Source of the DNA: Gordionus sp. m RMFG-2023
Lineage: Eukaryota; Nematomorpha; Gordioida; Chordodea; Parachordodidae
NCBI RefSeq assembly: GCF_954871325.1
Contig: NC_088776.1
Location: 49,866,569-49,930,568, forward strand
DNA length: 64,000 nt
Direction: 5' to 3'
Numbering within the stretch: position 1 is the first letter of the stretch; the number at the start of each line of letters is the position of its first letter. Shown here piece by piece: positions 1-11,662 of this stretch. The notes under the pieces were generated by a model. The model made no database searches. It saw only the letters and a list, made by a program, of their open reading frames with translations, and was not told the origin of the DNA. The position numbers were made by a program, and so were the translations under genes.

Positions 1-239
1 GAAATTCACGACGAGAGTTCCAGAGTAATCAAGGCTCTTTTAAAATTCGTGATGCCCTTAATGATTGTCGCGCTCAATTGGTGTCATTTTAACTCCAACT
101 TATTCCAAAAGAATATCAAATTTAATGATAATTCCGATACCCGCTATCCTGGATACGAAAATGTGTCCATTTTGGATAAAAGAAATTTTGAAACGGTTGG
201 CCTATTAGACGAGGAATGCTTGCTTAATTTGGCCTCAAA
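1..239 (+). CDS. ARHGAP5/ARHGAP35: p190RhoGAP exon (partial, runs in from the left edge)
   Basis: Open from base 1, ending at the donor AA|GTATATTC in LLDEECLLNLASK. The phase (two bases of a Lys codon) fits exactly with the acceptor at 1017. Without splicing the frame stops at 258. The protein has a hydrophobic stretch (VMPLMIVALNW) followed by a polar region. No motif is recognised in this exon alone; assignment to p190RhoGAP rests on strand and phase. It could instead be the last exon of another gene. Confidence 0.5.
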
Positions 240-1016
240 GTATATTCATTTAATATAAACTTTTTGCGAGACTTATATTAGTTATAAACCTCTAAAGATA
301 TGATCACTTTTCATATTGACCATATAGTTATAGTAGCCGTTTTACTTCAGTCATTTTTTTAATATATTTAATTTGATAATTATAAAAAGATGATATCTAA
401 TAAAAATATTTATTTTTTTATCGGATGGAACCTAACCAAAAACCGATTCTAAAAACCTAACCTTAATGGTTCGGTCCAAACTGAGAAAATAAAATCTTTG
501 ACCTTCTCTAATTAAGTCTGACCCACCTATCCTTGGTATAGTGGCGTTTCGGGCAAACACAACCTTTATAATACATAATATCAAGAAAAGATATTAAGTA
601 GTTCTTATGCCGTGTTCAAGTTTGTCTTATTTTTGAAACTTATGGGATAGATTTTGCATTATAACACCCAATTTTGGTTTATTTTAGGCGTGTACATTAA
701 ATAAATATTTTGGTTTAGAAAGAGTCACAAAGGATACGTTACCTACATATATTCTATGTAACCTCCTTCACTTAAGAGATAAGCTATAGATGGTTAAAGA
801 GACTACTGTTTGATAATAGGGCGAACCAGGACACGGCCTTAGTATCCTTCAGCATCACTTTAAAGTACACGTTAATTTGATGTACCATTCAAGTTGAACA
901 TTATTTTGACTGCGACATACTTATATAAGTTTTAAATGGTTTTGTAACTTCTCTCATATAAAAATACTACCCCAATTATTTTATTAACGATTTCATTATA
1001 TGATTTTAAGTTATAG

Positions 1017-1250
1017 ATGCATGTACACGCCGCTTGATCTTGATAGCCAAAACGCGTCATCTAACATAAATAATATTATAACAAACTTAATATCTATCGC
1101 TCGTTTGAAACGCTGCCTTGTATCCGATATTGTCAATCAGACGAATAACAAAAATACCGAAAAGGAACATGAGAATATTCTTCACGTGCAACCTCTGTAT
1201 CAGGAGTTAAATTTTCAACACTACACAGATATGAAACAGCGTCACATCAA
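1017..1250 (+). CDS. ARHGAP5/ARHGAP35: p190RhoGAP exon
   Basis: Acceptor TTATAG at 1016 and donor AA|GTTAATT at 1251. The exon starts by completing a Lys codon, then reads CMYTPLDLDSQNASS and ends near QRHIK. It is rich in Asn and polar residues with one hydrophobic stretch (ITNLISIARL). Phase links it both to the exon ending at 239 and to the one starting at 1844. No domain is recognised by itself. Confidence 0.5.
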
Positions 1251-1843
1251 GTTAATTATTAAAATGACAAAAAAAATCATATTTATTTTATTCGGTATTA
1301 CAAAATTTGTTTCAAAAATATATTTTTTATAGGTTGGTGGGTGGGCGAATAGTTTTACTTACTCGGGCATATTACATCGGGTGTTAACAGACTTCTTAGT
1401 AAATATGATAATTTGATAATGGTAATTTTATTCATCAAATCACTCAATTGGACACCAAAAAAATGGTGAAAAGACGCCCATGATATTCTCTGCCATCTCT
1501 CTATTTAAAAATTCATGGAAATATATTTTACTATTTATATAAGAGTAGTGTTCAATGCAACCTCAATCATTTCACGATACTAAATTGCTCAAATGATATT
1601 TTACTTGACTAATATTATATCAAATATACTCCTTTTTCTCCAACTTTTTAAAATTCATGTTCCTAGTTGCCCCTTTAGCTTCCCCCTTTCGCTTTCTAAT
1701 CATGAGCATCGTTACTGGCTGGACCCCATTCTTCGCATCATTCTATACCACCTTCATCAACGTTGACTTAAATTTCCTAAACTTTAAAAACCGACCTTAT
1801 GGTTTATTTTACAAGATTCTAATTTTATACTAATTTATTAAAG

Positions 1844-1961
1844 CGTATTGATGTGTTGTCAATGCGGCGATAATTTCGACATCCAATACCTCCTATTCAA
1901 ACTATTGTCCAATTATTCTAGCCTTTTCAGCTCGCAACTACCTTTGAACCTAGAAGAAAAA
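1844..1961 (+). CDS. ARHGAP5/ARHGAP35: p190RhoGAP exon, pseudoGTPase-like segment
   Basis: Acceptor AAAG at 1843, donor GAAAAA|GTATATG. Joined in phase to the exon ending at 1250 it reads NVLMCCQCGDNFDIQYLL, then KLLSNYSSLFSSQLPLNLEEK. The hydrophobic strand followed by C-x-x-CGD-x-F resembles the second pseudoGTPase domain of p190RhoGAP, from memory of the family. The next exon found (3570) also belongs to this fold. Confidence 0.55.
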
Positions 1962-3569
1962 GTATATGCTTTTTTCTTTCTATTTTGTATTATAAAAATA
2001 ATAATTATGATTACGTTACGAAGAAACTTCTCATAAGATAAGGCGATATTCTTGTAATTTAATTTTAGATTAATCGGGAGTTAGACTCAAAAATGTATTC
2101 CCGATCGAGACATAAATATTTAAGAGGTCTACGACATTTTGTATACAGTTTAGATCTTATTTGATTAAAATAAATTTTTGAATGTGTGATTTAAACTATA
2201 TTAGATTCCCAACTCTGATTCCTACGTGTACTCTTCTTTTCCATTCCTTCATTTCGAAGAGACCGATGTGGGAAATATTTCGCAAATCTTTGTGATAACC
2301 TTACATATAAAATCTTATCATCTGGCCTGGCACATTCATTCCAACGTTCACAAGTAAAATAAATAATTAATCTTTTATATCAATTTAAAAAAACATGAAG
2401 TATAGTCTGTCAGTCATATTTGCTTCAAGATTGGCCTTTATTATGACAATAAACATAAAAATTTTAAAAATATGGTTAATTAGTAAAAATTTATATAAAA
2501 TATTTTTTTAAAAAAGGATGCTGTAAATATAAACTTTTTAAATGCTTGACAAAATTTTTTGTTTATTAAAAATAACTATTTTATATCAAATCAAATATTT
2601 TCGTTGTATTCTGCCACCTAGCGAGCTTTATATTAGATTATAATATTAATACTTGATAATCAGAGTCCTCAGAGCAATTAAATATGTAATATTTTATGTA
2701 AAAAGTAATTGGATGAATATTAAATTGGATATTATAAAATTTATCATTATTACGACTATTTAAACATTAATTTATAATTAATAAGTAACGACTAAAAACT
2801 AAAATAAAAATATTTCTTAGTTACTATAGGCAATAATTCATTTTAAATGATAAATGTTAATTTAATAAAAATTTCCCGCCGTTTTTTTGAATTTTTTAAA
2901 GAGACAATATGCATGAATTTGCATATTATTGTCTTTAAAACATAAAGAGAAGAAGGATTTATTATCCTTTATCTTTTTTCAATAATTTAAAAATCTATAA
3001 TTATATTTTTGAAGCAGGGTTTTGTTTGGCCCAGTTCAAGTTCTTTATTTATTTATACATTTATCCAAAACCCTTATTTTTTAAAAAATTTTACTCATGT
3101 AATTTTTAAAAAAAATAAAATGAAAATTATTTTCAACCTATTTTATATTATTAATGTTTTATTTTATTCGAAGTTGTGATTAGAAATAAAGCGCAGGGTG
3201 ATCGAAGCAATGCTGATTTTTTTAAAATATATTCTCTTAATTTTTAACCCTCAAATATGAAATATACGATTTAAAAGGTTTATTATTAGGTAAACAAATA
3301 TTTAAAAAAAATGTTTACGACTCACTGATCATATAATCAAATCATAATGCCTCATATTTCGCCTAGTGCACCAAATGAAATATTGACTTCTTTTTTTTTA
3401 TAATTAGGTACTGGGCTTTTTTTTCTAAAGTTTTAAATGAAATGTTTAGTTTTTATCAATTTATATGGTTTGATTCAATATAAAATCGGAAATATAGTTA
3501 ATAATTAAATATTAGGAAAAATGATTTTATTTACAAAAAAAAATTTGAAATAATTATTCTACTTAACAG

Positions 3570-3644
3570 CGATCCCTGCATAGCATATGACGGATACGTA
3601 TTAGTGTATGACGTTAAGCGTAAAGCTTCCTTTTCTGTCATGAG
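3570..3644 (+). CDS. ARHGAP5/ARHGAP35: p190RhoGAP exon, pseudoGTPase strand motif
   Basis: Acceptor TTAACAG and donor ATGAG|GTTTGAT. The 75-bp exon encodes DGYVLVYDVKRKASFSVM. In p190RhoGAP the matching segment reads like GYILVYSAKRKASLATL, so this is one of the best family-specific matches in the gene. The phases at both ends (1 base in, 2 bases out) do not join directly to the neighbours listed, so at least one small exon is missing on each side. Confidence 0.7.
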
Positions 3645-3714
3645 GTTTGATATTTTATTTTTATCTCCTCCCTCTTCCTGGATTATTACCCCATTCTCCC
3701 TCCTTAATGTTATT

Positions 3715-3835
3715 TTAGGCCTGGTCCTCTTCTTTAACGCTACGTTTGCTCCTTCAATATAAAAGGTAGGAATTTAACTTTTAACATTTTAAGCCTTTTA
3801 AAACGCTGCGTTAAAGAAGTAGACAAGGCCTCAAA
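3715..3835. repeat. Small palindromic MITE-like repeat, copy 1
   Basis: About 120 bp with inverted ends: GGCCTGGTCCTCTTCTTTAA on the left, and on the right GCGTTAAAGAAGTAGACAAGGCC-like sequence reading as its complement. A second copy with the same arms lies at 21505-21605. No coding capacity. It sits in a p190RhoGAP intron. Confidence 0.6.
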
Positions 3836-4157
3836 AATTTTCTCATTTTATTTTGAAAATAATCGGTAATAGAATAAGCTATTAAATTTGCAAAGGAAAT
3901 ATTGTATTATACAAGTTGGAATAAAAGATTTTCATCATTTTTATTGATGGTTAAAATGAAAAATACATATTTGTGAATCTATAAGCCATATTGGGATATG
4001 GAATCCATTGGGATTTGGTATCTGTCGGTAAGCAAAATTTTGATTTGACCATAAATGAATTTCAACATATGCAGAAGGCTTTTTAAAATTTTTATATAAA
4101 AAAAAATCTAGATAAAAATTGATGCAAAATTAAGAGTAGTTCAAACGTTCACGGTAT

Positions 4158-4327
4158 TATTGTTAAACGGCTCGATTTTAAAAAAACGACTGACCCAAAA
4201 ATATTTCGCAAGCCTCGAGATTTTTTCAACAGAGATATCCAAACATTTCTGTCATCTATTAGCAAAAACTCCAGGTTTGCGTAATATTTTTTGGCTAAAA
4301 TATAAGGGTTAGCCGTTTAACAACACT
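4158..4327. repeat. Hairpin MITE family A, copy 1
   Basis: Starts near TTGTTAAACGGCTCGATTTT and ends GGGTTAGCCGTTTAACAACACT. The two halves are inverted repeats around a short loop (CCAAACATTTCTGTCATCTATT). A diverged member of the ~220-bp family described under findings, lying in a p190RhoGAP intron. Confidence 0.8.
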
Positions 4328-4454
4328 ATCTTCACGGCAAAGTCTGAAATTATGATTGTGGTACACTCTGCACATGCTGGGATACATATCTGGTCAAGTC
4401 AAATTTTGAAATTTAAGAATCATTTATCATCAAATATTTTAAAATTGAGTGACT

Positions 4455-4775
4455 CCATTATTTAATTTTTTGAGCGCGTTTTTTAAATAAAAATCTAATT
4501 TTAATGGAAATGTATTCCAACATGTTCAAAAAAACCTACTCTGTGATTTTAGGAACTTTTGAACTTTATATGATTTATATTAGTTTTTCCATAGATATTT
4601 TATATAAATTTATAAATGACTCAAAAGTTATCGGCAATATTTTCTTTTACTCACAAGCTCGAATACTTTTCCAGTGAAATCAGATTTTTAAATTTAAAAC
4701 AAAAATGGTTGTAAAAATGATTTTTAGTTGAAAAAATAACACATTTGACTCTAACATATATATATATTATTATAT
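4455..4775. repeat. Foldback repeat family B, copy 1
   Basis: Contains TTTTTTGAGCGCGTTTTTTA, TATTCCAACATGTT, a central ATATGATTTATATTAGTTTTTCC and then inverted versions of the first parts, ending near AAAAATAACACATT. The element at 40632-41012 shares the same order of blocks. Non-coding. The left end is less clear than the right. Confidence 0.6.
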
Positions 4776-5061
4776 AATAATATATATTATTTATCATTAA
4801 ATAAAAGTTTGATTATACGAAAATTATAATCATACTTTTCTCCTTATATTTTGCTTTAAAATAAATAGCATAGGGTATACATAAAACAGAATTTAAAAAA
4901 GAATGTCGCTGAAGCGCAAATTCATCTTTTGTAGTCCTATATTATTTTGAATTTAAATTTTTTAAATCGTGCAATATCTTTATTTATCTTAAATATTTAA
5001 TACAGCTCGTTCCTCAATCGTTCTTTCTTAAATACCTCCACCCTTCCTACCCTTATTTTAG

Positions 5062-5256
5062 CGGTAAAGGGATCGAAAGAGGTTTCCAGCAATGATAAAT
5101 ACCATTCTGAAATGAACGATGAATCAAGGGCAACGGAAACTGCCAATTTCTTGGAAAATGGCAAAACCTTAGCCATACAAATCGATTGCGAATTCAATGA
5201 AATAACGTTGGGCAAGGGGAGGGATTTTATTTCTGATTCGTCGAAAATATCGATCG
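5062..5256 (+). CDS. ARHGAP5/ARHGAP35: p190RhoGAP linker exon
   Basis: Acceptor CTTATTTTAG, donor ATCG|GTTTAAT. The 195-bp exon reads VKGSKEVSSNDKYHSEMNDE, then acidic and polar sequence to SDSSKISI. The last base (phase 1) joins exactly with AT at 5887 to make an Asp codon. A long open frame on the opposite strand over the same bases was judged a shadow because this frame splices in phase with its neighbours. Confidence 0.65.
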
Positions 5257-5483
5257 GTTTAATAATTTTTTTTCTTTCTTTTCTGAATCTCGAAATAATC
5301 TTTTTCAAAATTCGAAAAAATGATTAAAAAACTGAAGGAATTATAATTCATTATATTAGTTATATTTATTTAAAATAAAGAAATTATTGACTTGTGGAAA
5401 AAAAATAAATATATTATTGTAAAATAATTTTCCATAATATTATCGTAAATAAAGGGGTAAATATGATATGCTTTAATAATAGA

Positions 5484-5511
5484 AAAGGAAGGAAGGAAGG
5501 AAGGAAGGAAG
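5484..5511 (+). repeat. (GGAA)n microsatellite
   Basis: About six tandem GGAA units in the intron between the 5256 and 5887 exons. A simple-sequence repeat. Confidence 0.9.
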
Positions 5512-5886
5512 AAACAAAGAAATATAAAAAAACCAGAGTTTGAGAAAACCTTCAAAATATTTTTGTGCAAGATTTTTGTTTTTTTTAAAAAAAATTTATT
5601 TTTTCTAAAAGTTTTTTTTTGGTGCATGGAGACTACAAAGTGATTTTTTAATAATGATTTTAACATTTTTTGGTAAAATTCGATCCAAAAAAATCTCTTC
5701 TTTAAACAAAAATTTCAAACTCTGGGAAATACATTTGTATTTTGCAAATTTTTGAAAATCTAAACATTGCATATAATTTGCTATTTTTTTAAAAAAAAAA
5801 ATTATGATTAGATTAGTTTTGAAATTCTAATTATATTTTTCCATTTTTGCAATAATAATATTTGATTTTCCTTAATGAAAAATTAG

Positions 5887-6060
5887 ATTTGTCACCCTTT
5901 TTTCGACGCATATACAGGGAAAAGTGCGAAAGAGTTAGTCTAAAAATTGAGCACGGAAGTAAGGAGGATGCGTTTATCCAGAATAATGGTTCTTCACTCG
6001 TAAAATGCAACAATAAAGATCTTTTTCTAGATGAGGATTGCGGCGTGAAAAGGTTTAAAT
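5887..6060 (+). CDS. ARHGAP5/ARHGAP35: p190RhoGAP linker exon
   Basis: Acceptor GAAAAATTAG. In phase with the previous exon it reads DLSPFFRRIYREKCERVSL, then KDLFLDEDCGVKRFK. The donor is either TTTAAAT|GTGTATT (end 6060) or CCATT|GTGGAA (end 6078); both leave the one-base phase the next exon needs. Unspliced, the frame runs to a stop at about 6101. Basic and acidic clusters, no named domain. Confidence 0.6.
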
Positions 6061-6580
6061 GTGTATTACAAAACCATTGTGGAATCGATAAATTTGAGTA
6101 AAAAAATTTTTTTTTTAAAAAGGAAATTAAAAAAATTTCTTTATTTGCCAATAAATGACATTATTGCTTTTAGCGCTATAATACAAATAAATTTTATCAT
6201 TTTTTAAAAAAAAATTGGTAGAAGGGTGGAGTATATTTTGTTAATTAAAAATGACTTCATTATAATTGGCGTCTAATTTTCACTTTTGTATTATTCTAAG
6301 AGATCTATTCCACCCCTATACATTAAAACACATATAATTAATAAATATGTTTTTTTTAAATTTAACAAAATATATTTCTCTTCTCAAATATGTTAACCAA
6401 ATAGGGGTTATTTTTGGATTAAATTCTGTATGATTGAAGTCGGGTTAGAAAGAACTATAATGAAAGGAAAGAAATGTATTTATTTTATTCCTTAATTTAG
6501 CTAGAATTTAATTCATTTATCATATAATTAGTATTTCTAATTAAATATATTTTTTTTTTTTAAATAAAGAAATAATTTAG

Positions 6581-6757
6581 ATAAAGATCCTGCCGAATCT
6601 CACTATAATAAAAATGTGAAAAACCGGAAAAATGGTACAAATTTTTACCGGAATTTAAACCCCGAGCAAAATTCGCAAGAAGATTCATGGTCTGGCATAA
6701 AGCCGAGTCATGTCAAGAACCGCGTTAAAATAAGCAAAAAATATCACGATTTCAAAG
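6581..6757 (+). CDS. ARHGAP5/ARHGAP35: p190RhoGAP linker exon
   Basis: Acceptor AATAATTTAG, donor TTCAAAG|GTAAAAG. Reads KDPAESHYNKNVKNRKNG, ending near ISKKYHDFK. Lys/Asn-rich and presumably disordered. The final base plus AC of the next exon forms Asp, so the joint is in phase. Strongly basic patches are in keeping with the family's polybasic region, which is inference. Confidence 0.65.
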
Positions 6758-7687
6758 GTAAAAGATTATTATCTATAATTAAAATGTGCGCCGATATTAT
6801 TCGGCGGCAGCAGCGCGTTTGCATATTTATACCGACGACGCACCGGTGCACCGATAATACAACATACATGATAAACAGTCTAAATTTGTTTGTACATTAT
6901 TGTCAACAAAATTAAGCATAAAAATTAAAATGTAAATACATAACCAAAATATGAATATAAATTTGCATAAACATTTATAATGTTTATAAAATATATTTAA
7001 CAAAAGATAAATAATTTAAAAATTGTACATTATTTATAAAAGGGGAATACTATAATGGATATATAAATGCATTTTACACGAATATAAATAGCATTTTTTT
7101 ATATTTACGATATTTAATTTATTAAATTTTAGAAAATAGCAGTATATATATAACAATTAAATAACATGTAAAACAAAATTATGTAAACAATTTAAAACAA
7201 GACAAATATAAAAACTATATTAAAACAGCATATGCGGGGAGGGGGGAGCAAAAGGAGGCTCCCATTAAGATCCGAGTAAGTTTATATCTGAAAATAAATC
7301 ATTGTAGTTATCATGTATAAATACAATTTTATTAAAGTTATCTGGTAAAACGGTTGCTGAGGGCGCGACGCACAGGTCTAGCTATAGTGAAATGTTTCTA
7401 CAGTCAGTAGACATAATATCTAGAATGGAAAATATAATTGATAACATTAATAATAATTAAAATTTCTTGTTTAAATTAAAATGGTTAAAATGGTCTAAGT
7501 TTTAAGTATGATTTCGATGGGTGGAGGGAGGAGGCGATTCCCTTGGGATCAACTACTGGGCCTTAGTTCAGGTCTAACCTTGAGCTACATTTCATTTAAA
7601 CTATCTGAAGGAGTTAGAGGATTTATTTTAAATTAAATATAAAAACTAAAGAGGATAATTGCCCTAAATGATAAATTTTATTTCCAG

Positions 7688-7890
7688 ACCTTCATACTTG
7701 CGAACAAGCTAATTCTAAAACGGGCTCAGCAATAACCAATAATTTGATCGCCGAAAGGATGAAAGAGCTCTCTTTGGTCCAATGCGCCGATGTTTACGGG
7801 AAGCGTAATCACGAAAATATTTATCCTGGTGGCGAACTGCCCAAAAATTCCGCCAATAATAGCGCTACACAAGAACAGAGAGTGATTGAA
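7688..7890 (+). CDS. ARHGAP5/ARHGAP35: p190RhoGAP linker exon
   Basis: Acceptor TTTCCAG, donor ATTGAA|GTAACTT. Reads DLHTCEQANSKTGSAITNN, then LIAERMKELSLVQCADVYGK, ending in QEQRVIE at phase 0. Polar linker with one amphipathic stretch (LIAERMKELSLVQC). The sharp drop in A+T compared with the flanking introns supports coding. Confidence 0.7.
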
Positions 7891-8039
7891 GTAACTTTAT
7901 AATTAATTTAACCTCATAATTTGAGTAATTATCATTTATATCTCATAAAAGACAATCGATTCATAATTTTTTTAAAGAAAACCCATACGAAACCGATAAT
8001 AATCATATTTCATATCAAAATAACTTTCCCACATTTTAG

Positions 8040-8258
8040 GTTAAAAAAGATTCCAGAGTTAGTCAGCAAGCCAAATCTTTCGAAAACAATTTAATTTTGA
8101 CCTTTAAACATCCAAATTCACTCAGATCAGAGTTCCCACAACCTTCTATACCATCGTACTCAAATAATGAATCAGCTTTATTACCGAATCAAGATTTTTG
8201 TTACGATAACGAATTTATGTCGTGTTCGACTATAAAAGGCGGAGTTAGCCCTAAAAGG
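8040..8258 (+). CDS. ARHGAP5/ARHGAP35: p190RhoGAP linker exon
   Basis: Acceptor CACATTTTAG, donor AAAAGG|GTTTATAT. Exactly 73 codons, phase 0 at both ends, reading VKKDSRVSQQAKSFENN and ending KGGVSPKR. Ser/Pro/Asn-rich. The donor GTTTAT is weak by textbook standards, but the same hexamer ends a FERM-gene exon at 37429. Confidence 0.7.
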
Positions 8259-8647
8259 GTTTATATATTAATCTTCTTTTTTTTACATTTTAAATAATTT
8301 TGAGCTATTGTTTAGGCCGTATTCTCGTTTTCATTTTTTTATTTCTTAATTCTCAAATACAGACATATTCAGAAGACAGGATAAAAATATATATGGTTAA
8401 TGGTAATCTTTAATATTAATTTTATAAAAATTTTGTAACTATAATATAATTATATTTTTCTTTTGATCTTTTAAGTTTATATAATATTACAACATATAAT
8501 ATTCAAATAATATTTTATAAATAATATCTTATAAATACGATATATAATATTCAAATGATATCGTATTACAATTTTGATAATCTTTTTTTGAGATATAACA
8601 ACGAGGTAGGAGTATAGTCTTAAACTTTTATTTATTTTGTCTTAAAG

Positions 8648-8756
8648 GTCGGATTTTCTAAGGAAAACAATTTACCAAAAAATAGCCACAAACCTAGAGC
8701 CGAACTTAAATTAAAAAAGCAAGCCAAGTCCAACATACCCACCTCCTTAAAAATAG
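8648..8756 (+). CDS. ARHGAP5/ARHGAP35: p190RhoGAP linker exon
   Basis: Acceptor GTCTTAAAG, donor AAAATAG|GTATAT. Reads VGFSKENNLPKNSHKPRAE, then LKLKKQAKSNIPTSLKI. Very Lys-rich. Ends in phase 1, matching the next acceptor at 9236. Confidence 0.7.
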
Positions 8757-8867
8757 GTATATTTTTATGCTAATTAACCTGGATTTCGGTTACATAGAAA
8801 TTTGGAATAGATAATTTTTTTTTATAATGACTCTATAAATGTCTATATGATAAGCAGCTAGTCAATT

Positions 8868-9097
8868 AGTGTTGTTAAACGGCTCATTATGATCCGATTT
8901 CTAAAAACGCGATTTCTAAAAACGGTTAACTCAATATTTAGCCAGATAAATATTTCCTTAAGTCTCGAGATCTCCTTAATAGATATTCCGAACCTTTATG
9001 CCATCCATGAGCAAAATATTCAGACCTGAGCTTTATTTTTCTAGATAAAATATTAATTTTTTTTAAATCAGCTCAAATCGAGCCTTTTAACAACACT
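8868..9097. repeat. Hairpin MITE family A, copy 2
   Basis: Begins AGTGTTGTTAAACGGCTC and ends GAGCCTTTTAACAACACT, 230 bp, flanked by T and A so that TAGTG...CACTA is bounded by TA. The central loop holds CCGAACCTTTATGCCATCCA. It lies in the p190RhoGAP intron between 8756 and 9236, about 110 bp after one exon and 140 bp before the next. Confidence 0.85.
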
Positions 9098-9235
9098 ACT
9101 TTTTATTGTTAGGAAAAATAAAATATCCTATTTTACATAATTGAAGAGTATAATATTTTTTTAAGGAAAAAAGTTTAATTTTCTATAATTAAAAACAATC
9201 CTTATTTTCCAAATCCTTTATATTAACGCGAAAAG

Positions 9236-9436
9236 GCAAACCCTTCAATAATAACAATCAAACTCGCCTAACCCCCGAAGACATAGTAGTATGCTCTCCC
9301 TGTCTGCCTGACTTGATCAACATATCCCAACCGAAATTCCCGAAATCTAACGAAAGGATATTCAACGATCTTCACATGGCTTCTTCCATTCTGGAGAATA
9401 AATTGTTTGCCTCCAGAATCGAAATACTTGAGAAAA
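9236..9436 (+). CDS. ARHGAP5/ARHGAP35: p190RhoGAP linker exon
   Basis: Acceptor GCGAAAAG, donor GAGAAAA|GTTAGAC. Reads GKPFNNNNQTRLTPEDIVV, CSPCLPDLINISQPKFPKSN, then DLHMASSILENKLFASRIEI. More ordered in look than the preceding linker. Phase 1 at both ends, so it joins to the optional exon at 9705 or straight to 10120. Confidence 0.7.
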
Positions 9437-9704
9437 GTTAGACAATACGCAAATACAAATATAACATCATAATTACCAGAACAATAACATTTTCATTTTT
9501 TTTTTGCTAAATTCGGATATTCTAAATGGATTTATTTGTAAAGATATATTTTCTCTTTGTTCAAAATGTTTTTTAAATAATTTACTTAAATCTATGTGAT
9601 CAATTCGTAAATTGTAATCTACTTTTAAAGACAAGGGGTTGAGTTTATATCCCGTGTCAACGCCTGGATTATTTTTGAAACTATGACAGCCAGTGATCTG
9701 CAAG

Positions 9705-9749
9705 ACTCAGCCCGACCTCCCCCTGGGTGGGAATTTACTTTGGTTTTAG
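9705..9749 (+). CDS. ARHGAP5/ARHGAP35: Possible optional 45-bp exon of the p190RhoGAP gene
   Basis: Acceptor CTGCAAG and strong donor TTTTAG|GTGAGC. It would add NSARPPPGWEFTLVLG. Both ends are phase 1, so including or skipping it keeps the frame. The sequence lies at the edge of a GC-rich stretch of the kind dispersed elsewhere in the window, so it may be an exonised repeat or not an exon. Confidence 0.35.
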   Translation, partial: TQPDLPLGGNLLWF

Positions 9750-10119
9750 GTGAGCCTAATTTAAAAAAACAATTTTAGTTCGGGTTATGACAAAAAATTT
9801 TTTAAATTTTGGACCAGGCTTCTTCGGGCCGGTATTGGTTAACATAAGGAAAACATGCGTTTTCGTGAGTCTCGACCGAGTAAAATTATATAAAAAGAAC
9901 CAGGTCGAATATGCAAATGCCAAACTTGTTAATTTAGTAAAGTATTTTCTATCGTAGAAAGAAACTTATTTTAACAATTTGGCCAATTGTGAAGAGATTT
10001 AATAAAATTTAGCCATTTTTTTAAAAAAGTGAGAAGACGCCAATTATAGTTTCTTAGCCTAATTTTAGATAATAGAGTCAGATAAATTTATTTATAAATT
10101 AAAAAAAAAATCTTTTTAG

Positions 10120-10229
10120 GTAAATTAAATTTTTGCAATCGATTTGAAGAAAAGTTGGACCGCTCAAAGCCCACGCTTAATAATAAGTCGAAAAATTCGC
10201 CTACTAACATACCTTCCCCTGAAAATCAG
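10120..10229 (+). CDS. ARHGAP5/ARHGAP35: p190RhoGAP linker exon
   Basis: Acceptor TCTTTTTAG, donor AATCAG|GTGATT. Reads KLNFCNRFEEKLDRSKP, then TLNNKSKNSPTNIPSPENQ, phase 0 out. Ser/Pro/Asn-rich linker leading into the exon that starts the GAP domain. Confidence 0.7.
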
Positions 10230-10639
10230 GTGATTTAACCATTTTTTGTTTACTTTTTAATTTATTCATTGTGACGGTTAATATTTTTCGACATCTCTTA
10301 CTAAACTGTATTTTTTTCTTATCTCACAATTAAGATTTATCATAGCGATTAAGTTATAGACATATAGTTAAATCGAATTATCCATTTTGATTAAAATTTG
10401 TGGATTTCGCTTTTTCCATGGCAAAACAATATTTGATCCAAAAACAGTTCCCCTCCACCCCTTAAAAAATAATCTGGGAGGGAGAAAAATTAGCAAAAGT
10501 TATCAATTACAAAATATGATTTAACAACATCGATTATATCTTAAAGAAAATTGAAACAAAATTGAGTCGAAAAACTCTACCCCCCCCCTTTCCCTAAACC
10601 ATTCAAAGATTACGCCGAAGCGTAATGTTTACTACTATG

Positions 10640-10765
10640 GATGCCATTGATTTCCCATCAGCCAACCTAGAGATCAGCCTCGGGCAGGCTGAAAATTTAA
10701 ACAATGGGCTGGTTCACCGGGCGGTTTAAAAATATTTTTTAAAACAATGGGCGGGCTGATAAATT
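10640..10765. repeat. GC-rich dispersed repeat fragment
   Basis: Contains CGGGCAGGCTGAAAATTTAA and ACAATGGGCGGGCTGA. Similar blocks (GGGCGGGTGGAAAATTT, AGGCGGGCGAGAG) recur at 19545-19700. No hairpin ends or target duplication could be fixed, so the family is unknown. Confidence 0.5.
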
Positions 10766-11301
10766 TGTAATTATTTTTAATGCTTATTTTAAAAAAAAAT
10801 TTATAAGTAAAAAAAAACTTTTTTTTAACATTGTAAATATAGTATGACCTAATTGAGCGTTTGCGTTTTTATTAATGTTTATAAATTGTGATCGATTTGC
10901 ACGATATTGTTTGAAATGCATTGTTTGCGTTTTGCCGGCGCACTATTTACATTGTAAAAATAGTATATTTAATAATATTAATTTCATTTGAGAATTTTTT
11001 TTAGAACCATTAAAATATTTCCCTTATTTCTGTGGAGTGGACGCTTCGTCACTGTTCAGCTATTATCTATATTTAATTTAAAAGGCAAAAAAAAATTTTC
11101 ATGGATAGAAACAATTTTGGGGCGAAACTAAAATTGATATGATATGCTATTATTTCTAATTTTTTTTTAATATATATGTTATTTGCTTAAGTTTAACATG
11201 TCTATATTAGAATACCTTTCCCTACTAAACTTAACGTTTTTAATTTATATTTTTCAACAAATATTATATTATTTGTTTTACCCTCCCTCCACCCCACTTA
11301 G

Positions 11302-11485
11302 GAACGCCCGAAATTCAAGTTTCATAACAACAACAAACAACCTTTCAAAATTTCCAAAGCCATTTCTCATAAAAAGTGCCAAGAAGCTTGTGATAACGAT
11401 ACCACTTCCTGCAAATCAAAAGACCTACGCATTCCGTTGATTCCTAATTTTCTCATAGAGTGTTTAGATTTCGTAGAACGAGAAG
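11302..11485 (+). CDS. ARHGAP5/ARHGAP35: p190RhoGAP exon, start of RhoGAP domain
   Basis: Acceptor CCACTTAG, donor GAAG|GTAGAA. Phase 0 in, phase 1 out. The first half is a polar linker with three Cys (KKCQEACDNDTTSC). The second half, RIPLIPNFLIECLDFVEREG, is helix A of a RhoGAP domain, where the family has a P-x-F-x-x-C-x-x-Y/F-I/V-E pattern. Further in-frame stops in other frames make this the only reading that joins its neighbours. Confidence 0.8.
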
Positions 11486-11662
11486 GTAGAATTTAAAATC
11501 GACATTTGTAAAAATTATTTTTTAAATAATATTGTGATGAATATAATATTTTATGATGATTCAACCCAAGTTAAATAGTTTTTTTGAATATCGATTATAA
11601 AACCAAACATATATCAAAGTTTTTAACGTTATTTTTGCTGATTTTTGTATTACATTTATTTA

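Noticed and set aside
1662-1815. Protein-like frames around 1670-1800, a possible extra p190RhoGAP exon
   Set aside because: Two different frames look plausible, one with a hydrophobic segment, but neither leaves the phase required by the exon at 1844, whereas the exon ending at 1250 joins 1844 directly.
4997-5308. 103-residue open frame on the minus strand
   Set aside because: It overlaps the + strand exon 5062-5256, whose splice phase fits the next exon exactly. No partner exons on the minus strand were seen.
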